A stretch of DNA of 64,000 nt from Rhodobacteraceae bacterium Alg231-30. Its GTDB lineage: Bacteria; Pseudomonadota; Alphaproteobacteria; Rhodobacterales; Rhodobacteraceae. Position numbers and translations under genes: made by a program. Under the pieces are notes generated by a model. The model was not told where the DNA came from. It did not search any database and was given only the letters and a program-made list of their open reading frames with translations. Below are positions 41,536-50,616 of this stretch, one piece after another. Where the stretch lies: assembly GCA_900143615.1 (NCBI GenBank), contig FREU01000006.1:186001-250000 (forward strand), given 5' to 3'. The first letter of the stretch is position 1, and every line of letters begins with the position of its first letter.

Positions 41536-41923
41536 TGGTTTTTCCTTTGTTAAACTCCGCGAAATCAAACCCTTGCGGTAATTCCTCGGTACTCATGCCA
41601 AACTTCAGCAGGTTCCCATGCGGATCATGAATGTAATATTCGGCCATGCCCCATTCGCGCGCCATCAACGACGTGATCCGCAGCTCAGGGAGACCGAACA
41701 GACGTTTGTGTAGTTCCAGAATGCCGCCACCCCGCAGGTAGCAGCTTGTTTCATTGCAAACCTCGGGCACAGATGTCTGCGCATAGTGGATTTCAATGCC
41801 AAACCCTTTCAAAATCAGATAGTTTCCAAAATTGAAGGTTGAAAATCCCAGCCGCTGCCAAAAGGTATCTGTCTCGCCTATCTCTGGCGACAAAAGGATG
41901 GGAATGGCCTGCAAATCCGACAT
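41510..41923 (-). CDS. VOC-superfamily protein embedded in the heme operon
   Basis: A 137-residue vicinal-oxygen-chelate fold protein, bleomycin-resistance/glyoxalase type: IPILLSPEIGETDTFWQRLGF, IEIHY, GGGILELHKR and AEYYIHDPHGNLLKFG. Candidate metal or ligand residues are H in IEIHY and E in the same strand. It starts three bases after hmuV (GGAG within the hmuV end) and overlaps exbB by 26 bases, so it is a true operon member. A role in heme handling is inferred only from position; binding a tetrapyrrole product or an antibiotic are alternatives. Confidence 0.83.
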   Translation of the reverse strand: MSDLQAIPILLSPEIGETDTFWQRLGFSTFNFGNYLILKGFGIEIHYAQTSVPEVCNETSCYLRGGGILELHKRLFGLPELRITSLMAREWGMAEYYIHDPHGNLLKFGMSTEELPQGFDFAEFNKGKTNGFGSTLG

Positions 41924-41926
41924 ATC

Positions 41927-42712
41927 TTACTCCGCTGCCAGCGACGCGGCATGGGGCAATAAAAACGTTCCACTGGCTGGGGGCGTGTTCACGCGCACTG
42001 CACAATGGTAGGCTTGGCTGAGCAACTCATCACAAAACACTTCGCTTGGGGTGCCTTGGCGCATCAGCTGCCCTTGGGAAATCAACGCCACGCTGTCGCA
42101 AAACATCGCCGTGAGGTTCAGATCATGCATCACCGCGACAACGCCGCCGCCCGCGCGGGCAAAATCCTGTGCGATCTGCATGACCACCAACTGATGCCCG
42201 ATATCAAGCGCCGACACAGGTTCATCCAGAAACAACCAACGCGGCTTGCCATGCGCCGTGGGCTCCCAAACCTGGGTCAACACCCGCGCCAATTGCACGC
42301 GCTGTTGCTCCCCACCTGACAGTTCTTGATAGAGACGCCCCGCATATGTGGCCAACCCCACACGCTCCAGCGCCATACCAACAAGGTTTTCGCGGCCTGC
42401 ACTGACACCAGACGTAAGACCAAGTCGCACCACCTCAGCCACCGTGAAAGGAAACGCCAACGCCGTCGCTTGAGGCAGCACACCACGTACCGCCGCTAAC
42501 TCCCATGTCTTGGCGGTCGCGATGTTTCGACCTTCCAGAATAACCTCGCCGGAATACTCTTCCTCGCCAATCAACGCCTTCATCAGCGTTGTTTTACCCG
42601 ACCCGTTTGGACCCACAATCGCTGTGAACTCACCGGATTGAGCTGCAAAATCTACGCCGTGTAGAATTTGACGTTTTCCGTAAGAGAGATTGATGTTTGT
42701 CGCTTTCAACAT
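41927..42712 (-). CDS. hmuV: Heme ABC transporter ATP-binding protein HmuV
   Basis: A 261-residue ATPase of the FecE/HmuV group: Walker A GPNGSGKTT, signature ELSGGEQQRVQLARVL, Walker B WLFLDEPVSALD. It powers heme import with HmuU. The gene lies three bases from hmuU. Confidence 0.93.
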   Translation of the reverse strand: MLKATNINLSYGKRQILHGVDFAAQSGEFTAIVGPNGSGKTTLMKALIGEEEYSGEVILEGRNIATAKTWELAAVRGVLPQATALAFPFTVAEVVRLGLTSGVSAGRENLVGMALERVGLATYAGRLYQELSGGEQQRVQLARVLTQVWEPTAHGKPRWLFLDEPVSALDIGHQLVVMQIAQDFARAGGGVVAVMHDLNLTAMFCDSVALISQGQLMRQGTPSEVFCDELLSQAYHCAVRVNTPPASGTFLLPHAASLAAE

Positions 42713-42715
42713 GGC

Positions 42716-43789
42716 TCACATCCCCAATAGGCCGCGCTGGCGCAGCAGGATCCATAGGAAAAACGGCCCGCCAATCGTCGCCGTCACAATACCGATTGGC
42801 AGCTCCGCAGGCGCAATCACCACGCGGCTAATCAAATCCGCCACCAACAATAGCGACGCCCCCAGCAGCCCCGAATTGATCAGGAGATACTTGTGATCCG
42901 GTCCCGAAAGCAGCCGCAGCAAATGCGGCACCACAATGCCGACAAAGCCGATGCCGCCTGAAACCGCCACTGCGGCACCAACCGCGCAGGCGACCATCAC
43001 AATCGCCCCGTTTTTCACCCGCTGCACAGGCACGCCAATGTGGCTTGCCGCTGCTTCCCCTAAGGCCAGTCCGTTCAATCCCCGTGCCAGAAATGGCGTG
43101 GCAGCCAAGGCAAGAACAATCAGCGGCGCCGATGTCCAGACCTTGGCCCATGTGGCGCCCGCAATCGATCCCATCTGCCAAAACGTCAGCGTGCGCAGCT
43201 GTGCATCATCGGCCTTATAAACCAGCAATCCAGAAAGCGCGCCCACAAGTGCGGCCAGCGCAATTCCTGCCAACAGCATAGTCGCAACCGACGTGCGCCC
43301 TTTGCGGGTTGCCACCCGATAGAGCAGCATCGTTGACGCCCAGCTGCCCATAAAAGCCGCCAGTGGCACCATGTAGTAGCCAAGCGCTGTGGCAAGTGCC
43401 GCGGGTAACATCCCACCGAGAACGATGGCCACAATGGCCCCCAACCCCGCGCCCGCGCTCACGCCCACGAGCCCCGGGTCTGCCAAAGGATTGCGAAACA
43501 ACCCCTGCATCACAGCCCCGGATACCGCCAAGGCCGCCCCCACCAGAACGCCCAGCACCATACGCGGCATGCGGATGTCCATCAGGATCACCTTGTCACG
43601 CATGCTCAGAGCCTCACCCGCGAGCACTGTGCGCATGACTTCTGGCAGAGACACGCCAGACGCGCCCACCATGAGGCTTGCGACACAGGACACGGCCAGA
43701 ATGCCGATGAGGGCCACCATCAAAAGACGGGCCTTGTGACTGCGGTCCCCTTCCAGTGGGGCAGCCATATCCAGGGTCATAGTGCTCAC
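42716..43789 (-). CDS. hmuU: Heme ABC transporter permease HmuU (FecCD family)
   Basis: A 357-residue inner-membrane protein with about ten helices and FecCD motifs (RMPRMVLGVLVGAALAVSGAVMQG, NPLADPGLVGVSAGAGLGA). I chose the GTG at 43789, which has GGAGAG upstream; an ATG three codons later is possible. It forms the heme channel with HmuV. Confidence 0.92.
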   Translation of the reverse strand: MSTMTLDMAAPLEGDRSHKARLLMVALIGILAVSCVASLMVGASGVSLPEVMRTVLAGEALSMRDKVILMDIRMPRMVLGVLVGAALAVSGAVMQGLFRNPLADPGLVGVSAGAGLGAIVAIVLGGMLPAALATALGYYMVPLAAFMGSWASTMLLYRVATRKGRTSVATMLLAGIALAALVGALSGLLVYKADDAQLRTLTFWQMGSIAGATWAKVWTSAPLIVLALAATPFLARGLNGLALGEAAASHIGVPVQRVKNGAIVMVACAVGAAVAVSGGIGFVGIVVPHLLRLLSGPDHKYLLINSGLLGASLLLVADLISRVVIAPAELPIGIVTATIGGPFFLWILLRQRGLLGM

Positions 43790-43793
43790 GCGA

Positions 43794-44663
43794 TTACTCT
43801 CCGCTGACGGCCAAGGCGTCTGACAATTCGCGCACGGCCTCTGCGGTGCGTACCGAGAACCCCAGCATCTTCATGCCGTCCATCCGCACAGCCGCACGGT
43901 TCTGTCCGGCGGGCGTGACTGCGATTGCTGGATGGGCGAACAGATCATCATCCGAAATGGCGCGGTCCCCTTCGGAATCCATCATCAGGATCACATCAGC
44001 CTCAGATATGCTGACGGCTTCATCAGACACCTGTTTATAGCCTTCAAAGCCGCTCAACGCGTTCTGACCGCCGGCCAGCGTGATGATGCTATCGGCTCCG
44101 GTATTGTCCCCTGCGGCCATGATGCGTCCACCTGCAAGGGAGAACACAAACAAGACCCTAGGTGGCGTTGCATGAGACACAGAGGCGCGCGCGGCAGCAA
44201 TCTCGGCTTCCACTTTCTGGACCAATTCGGCGCCACGTGCATCAGCCCCAAGCGCGCCTGCCACGATATCGATTTTTGTTGAAACGGCCTCTGCACTGAA
44301 CTCGACAGGCACCCAGACTATTTCAACATTGGCCGCCTTAAGAAGCTCAACCACTTCGGTTGGCCCCGCGCCTTCTTCTGCAATTATCAAATCTGGCGCA
44401 ACCGAAAGCACGCCTTCTGGCGACAGCCCCCGAATATAGCCAACACTTGGCAAAGCCTCGGCCTCAGCCGGAAAATTCGACGTCACATCGCGCGCCACCA
44501 GCCGATCTCCTTCGCCCAGCGCATAGATGATCTCGGTGACAGATCCACCCAGCGACAACACCCGCTGAGGCTCACTCGCTTCCGCTTGTGACACACCAAA
44601 GATCGCACCAAGGGCACCCACCATCGCCAGTTGCAAACAAGACAGTTTTGAGAGGCCGCTCAT
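43794..44663 (-). CDS. hmuT: Periplasmic heme-binding protein HmuT
   Basis: A 289-residue protein with a signal peptide (about 1-29) and the class III binding-protein fold (RVLSLGGSVTEIIYALGEGDRLVARD; APDLIIAEEGAG). Tyrosines in PSVGYIRG and EGYKQVSD are candidate heme ligands as in other HmuT proteins. It overlaps hmuS by four bases. Confidence 0.92.
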   Translation of the reverse strand: MSGLSKLSCLQLAMVGALGAIFGVSQAEASEPQRVLSLGGSVTEIIYALGEGDRLVARDVTSNFPAEAEALPSVGYIRGLSPEGVLSVAPDLIIAEEGAGPTEVVELLKAANVEIVWVPVEFSAEAVSTKIDIVAGALGADARGAELVQKVEAEIAAARASVSHATPPRVLFVFSLAGGRIMAAGDNTGADSIITLAGGQNALSGFEGYKQVSDEAVSISEADVILMMDSEGDRAISDDDLFAHPAIAVTPAGQNRAAVRMDGMKMLGFSVRTAEAVRELSDALAVSGE

Positions 44664-45712
44664 GCAACCTCCTCCACCTGCTCACGTGGCAAGCTGTCGG
44701 TCAGCAATTTCCACGCCTCTGCGCCGCCTTCTTCGCGCAGCACACCAAAGAATTGCGCAATCAAATACCCTTCCGCATCGAACACCTCGACCGAGGTCGC
44801 GGTTCCGGCGCGGGTATTCTTATTGACCAACCAAACTTCGGCGATGTGATCCATCCGCAGATGCATGTCAAAACCAGGGTCCAGAATATTGATCCATGGC
44901 CCCATTTCCACCACGCGCTTGATTGGCCCCGTGTGGATTTCGATGCACCCTTGGTTGCCGACAAACATCATGATCGGAGTTTCGTTATCGACGGCCTTAT
45001 TCAACAACTGCGGAATGCAGTTTGCATCCAGCTTTTCAACATATGGCGCGCCAGCAATGCGATAGGCGCCAAGGCGGTTCATTTTCATTTTCCGCACCAT
45101 CATCAAAAACTGATGGGTGTCGGTCATCTTGTCCCATTCAGCGCGCAGCTTTTCAGCCTTCTCAATCGGCCCCTTGGCACCTTCCACTGGTGCACGCTCC
45201 GCTGCATCCAGTCCCGGTGTCTGATCATCCACCTTTAAGGTCTCAACAACCTTGGCCCAGCCGTCCAGATCGGAAGCCTCACGCAGGTGGATCTTATGGA
45301 CCGCGTCGCCAGCTGCATCAAAGAATTGCAAGCTGCGCTTGGTGCCTTTGTCGGTTTTGGTCTCAACTGCAAAACCATGCACAAAATGCTTCGGGAAAAA
45401 CCGCAGATCTATGGGCAGATTAAAGAACATGCTGGCGTGATCGCCGGGGCGATAATCATCGTAGATGCCAACCTTTTCCATCACACAACTCTCGTTGCGT
45501 GTCAGCGCCATAACTTCGCCCAAATGAACCAGCTCCGGCATCACCGTGTTAGGCTCAGCGGAAATACGCACAACCCCCTGCCCAACGGCGGCGGCCACCA
45601 GTTGGCCCTCGGTAATTTCGAGGTGTTCAGCCAAATCACGCGCACGCAGCTTGGGGTTTTCAGAGCGCGCAGCTTCAATTTTCGCCAGCGAAATCGGGTG
45701 GGATACAGTCAC
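44660..45712 (-). CDS. hmuS: Hemin-degrading / heme-trafficking protein HmuS (HemS/ChuS family)
   Basis: A 350-residue cytoplasmic protein of two structural repeats (about 35-165 and 195-345). The region around EIHTGPIKRVVEMGPWINIL near residue 265 is diagnostic of HemS/ChuS. The family binds heme and, in some species, cleaves it. The GTG start has a near-perfect GGAGGT upstream. It is the first gene of the heme operon, 238 bases from the divergent receptor. Confidence 0.93.
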   Translation of the reverse strand: MTVSHPISLAKIEAARSENPKLRARDLAEHLEITEGQLVAAAVGQGVVRISAEPNTVMPELVHLGEVMALTRNESCVMEKVGIYDDYRPGDHASMFFNLPIDLRFFPKHFVHGFAVETKTDKGTKRSLQFFDAAGDAVHKIHLREASDLDGWAKVVETLKVDDQTPGLDAAERAPVEGAKGPIEKAEKLRAEWDKMTDTHQFLMMVRKMKMNRLGAYRIAGAPYVEKLDANCIPQLLNKAVDNETPIMMFVGNQGCIEIHTGPIKRVVEMGPWINILDPGFDMHLRMDHIAEVWLVNKNTRAGTATSVEVFDAEGYLIAQFFGVLREEGGAEAWKLLTDSLPREQVEEVA

Positions 45713-45814
45713 AACGGACCTCCGTTAGTCATTGCTTTTATTGGGAAAGCATCTGGCTAAAGGACGGTTCAGCCGCCTTATTGCTGGAGTGCAAGAATCT
45801 TTGAAACCTTATTA

Positions 45815-45829
45815 TTGACAAAAATAGTC
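45815..45829. promoter_or_regulatory. Candidate iron-responsive operator between hmuS and the heme receptor
   Basis: TTGACAAAAATAGTC includes the inverted half-sites GAC-N7-GTC, similar to the motif reported upstream of iron genes in Rhodobacterales and attributed to IscR-type control. It could also be a -35 element for the receptor. It lies in the only divergent gap of the heme locus. Confidence 0.4.
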
Positions 45830-45950
45830 GGAATCAATAGGCATGGCGACGATTGCTTCGTGAACTATATCGAAGACCATCTCAATATTAGAAGTGCGCG
45901 CCAGCCATAGCTGCCAGCCCATTCGCATTCACCAACAAGGGACAATACCC

Positions 45951-47933
45951 ATGCGCTTGCCTATTCGCGCGTGCTTGCTGTGTAGTGCAGCAATCACTTT
46001 TTCTATGCCTGCTTTTGCCCAGGACTCTGACATCTCCGAGGACGATTTTGTTCTTGATGAAGTCTTTCTCGGAAAATCCAAACGAGAGGTGCAGACCGAT
46101 ACACCGACGGCTCAAACCATCGTGGATCAGGACGAGATCAACGACCGTCAAGCCAGCACAATCGCCGAACTGGTCGACTCCGTCCCCGGCGTAACCCTCA
46201 TCAATGGGGCCACACCACAGGGCTCGGGCATCAACATCCGTGGATTTGGCGCGAACTCGACATATGGCTCCGATCAGAAAGTCCTGATCCAGATCGATGA
46301 CGCCGACGTCGGCAGCGAAGAACTCTATCGCATTGGCACCCAGCTGTTCACAGACCCCGCTCTGTATAAACGCGTAGATGTCATCCGCGGCATGTCCGGC
46401 ACGTTTGAATATGGCTCGGGTGCCATCGGTGGGCTGGTGCGGCTCGAAACCAAAGACGCCTCAGATTTCACAGGCGGGGAAACCGGTTTCCGCTTCCATC
46501 AATCCCTGTCCTTTGCAACAAACGCCAATAGCACGCAAAGCTCATCAATTCTTGCGTGGCAGCCCACCGAAGACTGGGAGTTTCTCGCCCAATACGTCTA
46601 TTCAAGTGCTGATGACTACTCAGACGGGTCAGGCAATGTCGAAGAGGCCACAGGGTTCAACAACCCGTCTTGGATGATCAAAGCCAAGAAAACCTTTGGC
46701 GATGGGGATCACGCGCTGACGTTCTCCTATAACAACACCACCGCCTCAGACCGTGATGTGCCATATGATCAGTTTGACCCCAATTCTGGCTTCGGCAATG
46801 TTGACCGCGATTACGACACCCGCACATCCACTCTGAAATACGAATACAACCCGATCGACAATTCACTGATCAACGTCAGTGCAATCTTGTCGTATGCTGA
46901 CCAGAAAATCGACCAAAGCTACGTCGCTGGCTCATCTCCAAATGAGGCTGATCCCGGTTTCCCCTATTTTGAAGCCCTGCTTTACGACACAAACCACCGC
47001 TACGAGACCACAAAGTTCACGCTCAAAAACGTTGCGGCGTTTTCCACCGGCCTTGTGTCGCACGACCTGCGCACCGGCATCGAGCTGAAACAACGTGACC
47101 GATTGGACGCGAATTTCGCCGATGGTGGCACGGATGATCGCCTCGCCATCTTCATCGTCGACAATATGGATTTCGGCAATGGGCTGACACTGAGCCCCGC
47201 AATGCGCTACGAAACCCAAACCATTGGCAATGACAGCGATGAATATGACAACGACGCCCTGATGGGCGGGTTGTCCGCGATCTATGAATTCAACAATGGT
47301 TTTGCGGTGTTTGGCAGCGCAGCTTACAACGAAAGCCTGCCGATCATCGACGATCTGGGAACACCCGCATACATGACGCAGCCGGAAAAGGCGCGCAACT
47401 ACGAGATCGGCTTCTCCTTTGATCGCTCAAGTGTCTTTTCAGAGTCCGACACTCTGGGCTTCAAAGCCAACTACTACATGACACATGTTTGGGATATCAC
47501 CTCTTACTCGACGGTTGATGCCGTAGACCTGAGCGGCCTTGAAATCGAAGGCTCCTACAGCATGCAAAACGGCTTTTACACAGATGTGAATGCCAACATC
47601 GTAGACAGCGACGTCAAAATGGGCACCGCGGAATATTGGGACACAACACCGGCCGACAGCCTACGCGTGACCTTGGGCAAACGCATTGGCAACGAGTTGG
47701 ATCTAAGCTGGGAAGTTGTCGCCAACGCCAAAATGACAGAGTCGACCACACCAACCGGATCCAGCGTCGTGCACAATCTGCGCGCAACCTATCGTCCGGA
47801 ATTTGGCGTTCTCCAAGGGACCGAATTGCGCCTCGGTTTGGAAAACTTGTTTGATCTGGACTACCGCACGCATCTGGCCTCCCGTCAGGCCGCAGGTCGC
47901 ACGGTCAAATTCTCTTTGGCCAAGACTTTCTGA
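45951..47933 (+). CDS. hmuR: TonB-dependent outer-membrane heme receptor
   Basis: A 660-residue receptor with a signal peptide (about 1-23, ending MPAFAQ), a TonB-box-like DFVLDEVFL near the mature start, a plug domain (IAELVDSVPGVTLING...INIRGFG) and a 22-strand barrel ending in Phe (FSLAKTF). The FRAP and NPNL segments of classical heme receptors are not evident (the region reads YNESLPIIDD and AYMTQPEKARNYEIGF), so heme specificity is inferred from the adjacent hmu genes. AAGGGA precedes the ATG. Confidence 0.88.
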   Translation: MRLPIRACLLCSAAITFSMPAFAQDSDISEDDFVLDEVFLGKSKREVQTDTPTAQTIVDQDEINDRQASTIAELVDSVPGVTLINGATPQGSGINIRGFGANSTYGSDQKVLIQIDDADVGSEELYRIGTQLFTDPALYKRVDVIRGMSGTFEYGSGAIGGLVRLETKDASDFTGGETGFRFHQSLSFATNANSTQSSSILAWQPTEDWEFLAQYVYSSADDYSDGSGNVEEATGFNNPSWMIKAKKTFGDGDHALTFSYNNTTASDRDVPYDQFDPNSGFGNVDRDYDTRTSTLKYEYNPIDNSLINVSAILSYADQKIDQSYVAGSSPNEADPGFPYFEALLYDTNHRYETTKFTLKNVAAFSTGLVSHDLRTGIELKQRDRLDANFADGGTDDRLAIFIVDNMDFGNGLTLSPAMRYETQTIGNDSDEYDNDALMGGLSAIYEFNNGFAVFGSAAYNESLPIIDDLGTPAYMTQPEKARNYEIGFSFDRSSVFSESDTLGFKANYYMTHVWDITSYSTVDAVDLSGLEIEGSYSMQNGFYTDVNANIVDSDVKMGTAEYWDTTPADSLRVTLGKRIGNELDLSWEVVANAKMTESTTPTGSSVVHNLRATYRPEFGVLQGTELRLGLENLFDLDYRTHLASRQAAGRTVKFSLAKTF

Positions 47934-47959
47934 TCAACACAGTTTTTCTAAATACAGAC

Positions 47960-47990
47960 GGGCACCCCTTTGCGGGTGCCCTTTCATTTT
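47960..47990 (+). terminator. Rho-independent terminator of the heme receptor gene
   Basis: A perfect 8-bp stem GGGCACCC / GGGTGCCC, then TTTCATTTTT, 27 bases after the stop. Confidence 0.9.
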
Positions 47991-48060
47991 TACGTTAGGT
48001 CACTTCACGTCAATTGCATGAACTGACCTTAGACGCCTGCTTTTTATAGGAATCTCCAAT

Positions 48061-48077
48061 ATTCCGCATAACGGAAT
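48061..48077. promoter_or_regulatory. Candidate operator upstream of the maoC-thiolase operon
   Basis: A perfect inverted repeat ATTCCG-N5-CGGAAT, 15 bases upstream of a TTGACA hexamer (48092-48097). Size and spacing suit an IclR-type dimer site. The heptamer TGCGGAA of its reverse complement recurs in the CoA-ligase/FadJ divergent gap near 56262. Confidence 0.45.
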
Positions 48078-48201
48078 TAAATTCTGCATTCTTGACACGA
48101 CTCGTTTCTCTCGATTTCATCCCCAGATGCGTCCTAACAGGTCAAGTCTGTCCATGGACGTACTGGCTTTTTTTAGGCCACCGGCTGGGAGGACGGGAAC
48201 C

Positions 48202-48684
48202 ATGATGTCTAGAATGCTCAAACTGGAGGATGGTGTCGGCTGTGAATACGGTCTGTCCAAATGGATCCGTATAGATCAGGCAATGATCGATGCCTTTGCC
48301 GCCGCCACAGGCGACACTCAATATATCCACACAGATCCCGACGCAGCCAAAGAATCCCCCTACGGCGGCACCATCGCGCACGGATTTATGACGCTGTCTT
48401 TGCTCAGCCAGATGATCGCAGATGCGGTGCCGCGCACGGCAGCGGAAAGCACAGGTATCAACTACGGCTTTGACCGGATCCGCTTTGTCGCGCCTGTGCG
48501 CGCAGGCGCTCAAATCCGTGGCCGCTTTACCCTCGCCAAATACGCCGAGCCAAAACCCGGCGTGATCGAGATGCAGTGGAACGTCACGGTTGAGATCAAA
48601 GGCGAAGACAAGCCAGCCCTGATTGCGCAGTGGAAAAACCTGCGTTTTGAAAACTCTGTCACCGACATCAAGAAAGCTGGCTAA
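48202..48684 (+). CDS. MaoC-family (R)-specific enoyl-CoA hydratase-like protein
   Basis: A 160-residue hot-dog-fold protein. The hydratase motif is YIHTDPDAAKESPYGGTIAHGF, with catalytic Asp and His in the A-x-x-T-x-D...IH-x-D...GGTIAHG order. I chose the ATG at 48202 (GGGAGGA upstream); earlier in-frame codons lack support. It precedes the thiolase gene by 30 bases and supplies a hydration step in beta-oxidation. Confidence 0.88.
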   Translation: MMSRMLKLEDGVGCEYGLSKWIRIDQAMIDAFAAATGDTQYIHTDPDAAKESPYGGTIAHGFMTLSLLSQMIADAVPRTAAESTGINYGFDRIRFVAPVRAGAQIRGRFTLAKYAEPKPGVIEMQWNVTVEIKGEDKPALIAQWKNLRFENSVTDIKKAG

Positions 48685-48714
48685 ACACCCAGCCCATGAC
48701 CCAAGGACACCTCA

Positions 48715-49917
48715 ATGCGCGACGCTGTGATCGTTTCCACCGCGCGCACTCCGATTGGCAAAGCCTATCGCGGTGCGTTTAACAACACCCAAGCCCAGGA
48801 ACTCATCGGTCATGCGGTGCACCACGCTGTGACACGCGCCGGTTTGGAAGGCCATGAAGTTCAAGACGTCATCATTGGCGCGGCACTTCAACAGGGCTCA
48901 ACCGGCGGCAACATCGCCCGCCAGGCTGTGATCCGCGCGGGGCTACCGGTGACGGTGGCGGGCATGTCGCTGGACCGCCAATGTGCCAGCGGCATGATGG
49001 CGATTGCGACGGCCGCCAAACAGGTTGTGCATGACGGCATCGATGTGGCTATCGGCGGCGGGGTTGAATCCGTGTCACTGGTGCAGACAGAAAACATGCG
49101 CATGGACCGTGCCCGCGATCCGTGGATCAAGGCCAATAAACCTGCGCTCTATATGTCGATGCTGGAAACCGCCGAGATTGTTGCCGACCGTTACGGCGTG
49201 AGCCGCGAAGATCAGGATGCCTATGCGCTGCAATCCCAGCACCGCACCGCCGCAGCACAAGACGCGGGAAAATTTGACGACGAGACCGTAGCGCTGTCCT
49301 CAACCATGGGGGTGATGGATCGCGAGACCAAAGAGATTTCCTTCAAAGAGGTCACACTGAGCCGCGACGAAGGCAACCGCCCCTCGACAACACTGGAAAA
49401 TCTGGAAGGCCTGCAGCCGGTTTTCAAGAACGGTCAGACGGTGGCGCAAGGGAAATTCATCACCGCAGGTAACGCAAGCCAGCTTTCTGATGGTGCCTCC
49501 GCCAGCGTTATCATGGAGGCCAAACTGGCCGAACAACGTGGCCTCACGCCGCTGGGTCGCTACATCGGCGTCATGGCGGCGGGGCTCGAACCGGATGAAA
49601 TGGGCATAGGTCCGATCCATGCGGTTCCGAAACTTCTCGCCGCGCATGGGCTGAAAATGGACGACATCGGCCTGTGGGAGCTCAACGAAGCCTTTGCCTG
49701 TCAGGTACTGCACTCTGCACGCGTTCTTGGCATCCCCAACGAAATCCTCAACGTCAACGGCGGCGCAATCTCAATTGGCCATCCCTACGGCATGTCCGGC
49801 GCACGCATGGTCGGGCACGCGCTGATCGAAGGCAAACGCCGTGGCGCCAGATATGTGGTCTGTACCATGTGCGTCGGCGGCGGCATGGGCGCAGCCGGCC
49901 TCTTTGAAGTTCTCTGA
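48715..49917 (+). CDS. Acetyl-CoA C-acyltransferase (thiolase)
   Basis: A 400-residue degradative thiolase. The nucleophilic Cys90 is in DRQCASGM, His in [10 protein letters not shown] and the second Cys in [13 protein letters not shown]. It removes acetyl-CoA in the last step of a beta-oxidation round. It shares an operon with the MaoC gene. Confidence 0.94.
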   Translation: MRDAVIVSTARTPIGKAYRGAFNNTQAQELIGHAVHHAVTRAGLEGHEVQDVIIGAALQQGSTGGNIARQAVIRAGLPVTVAGMSLDRQCASGMMAIATAAKQVVHDGIDVAIGGGVESVSLVQTENMRMDRARDPWIKANKPALYMSMLETAEIVADRYGVSREDQDAYALQSQHRTAAAQDAGKFDDETVALSSTMGVMDRETKEISFKEVTLSRDEGNRPSTTLENLEGLQPVFKNGQTVAQGKFITAGNASQLSDGASASVIMEAKLAEQRGLTPLGRYIGVMAAGLEPDEMGIGPIHAVPKLLAAHGLKMDDIGLWELNEAFACQVLHSARVLGIPNEILNVNGGAISIGHPYGMSGARMVGHALIEGKRRGARYVVCTMCVGGGMGAAGLFEVL

Positions 49918-49945
49918 CACGCGTTTTCCTGTTGGAACACTTGGA

Positions 49946-49961
49946 CGGCATCGCGATGCCG
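49946..49961. terminator. Palindromic hairpin between convergent genes
   Basis: CGGCATCGCGATGCCG is a perfect 16-base palindrome lying between the thiolase stop and the end of the ferric-reductase-like gene. Possible bidirectional terminator; only a short T-run follows. Confidence 0.5.
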
Positions 49962-49988
49962 CCCTATTTTGCAAGCCAAACCAGAAAC

Positions 49989-50609
49989 CTAGCTCTTTGG
50001 CCGCTTCAGCATTTTCCAAACCCTAAGCTGCGCAACAGCCTTGAGAGTTACGAGCAGTAAAAGCCCGCATAACGCGATTTTAGAGACGGTTTCCATCGTC
50101 CCTTCAATAAGCAAAGCATGCCCCACGCTGCCAATAACGATAACCAAAAACAGAGCCGTATGCACAAGCCGCCAAATCCGCGGAGGCAGCTTGAAACGCC
50201 GACGCGTCGCGGCCAAGACAGCAGACCCAAACAGCGCCCACATCGCAACCACGCCCCATATCGAAAACGGAGTTGGCGAGGCAAACAGCAGCACATCCAC
50301 CACATCCGGCGGGCTGGTCAGCCACAAGGCGATAACATGCACGATCACCAATAGGACAAGTAAACTGCCCACCAGACGATGCCATTGCCGCCCGCGCATC
50401 ACGCCAAATCCGGGCAATTTCCCGATGGCCAAAAGGGGCTGCAACACCATCACCGCCATCGCCAGAACTCCGGCAAATCCGGCCGCAATATAAACCGGGT
50501 CCCGCCACGCGAGCAGAGAACTATTGGCAGCCAAAACTAAAGGCACACCACAGACCAGCCCCAAGCCTGCCCATTTCAGCCACGCCGAAGCCCGCGTTAC
50601 ACTCGCCAT
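49989..50609 (-). CDS. Ferric-reductase-like heme-binding membrane protein
   Basis: A 206-residue protein with six predicted membrane helices. Two helices each carry a His pair 14 residues apart (WHRLVGSLLVLLVIVH and HTALFLVIVIGSVGH), the bis-heme pattern of ferric reductase/NOX transmembrane domains and MsrQ. There is no FAD or NADPH domain, so it must pass electrons to or from a partner. It lies seven bases after the intradiol-type gene. The ATG at 50609 is preferred; the ribosome site is weak. Confidence 0.82.
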   Translation of the reverse strand: MASVTRASAWLKWAGLGLVCGVPLVLAANSSLLAWRDPVYIAAGFAGVLAMAVMVLQPLLAIGKLPGFGVMRGRQWHRLVGSLLVLLVIVHVIALWLTSPPDVVDVLLFASPTPFSIWGVVAMWALFGSAVLAATRRRFKLPPRIWRLVHTALFLVIVIGSVGHALLIEGTMETVSKIALCGLLLLVTLKAVAQLRVWKMLKRPKS

Positions 50610-50616
50610 CTTTTTG

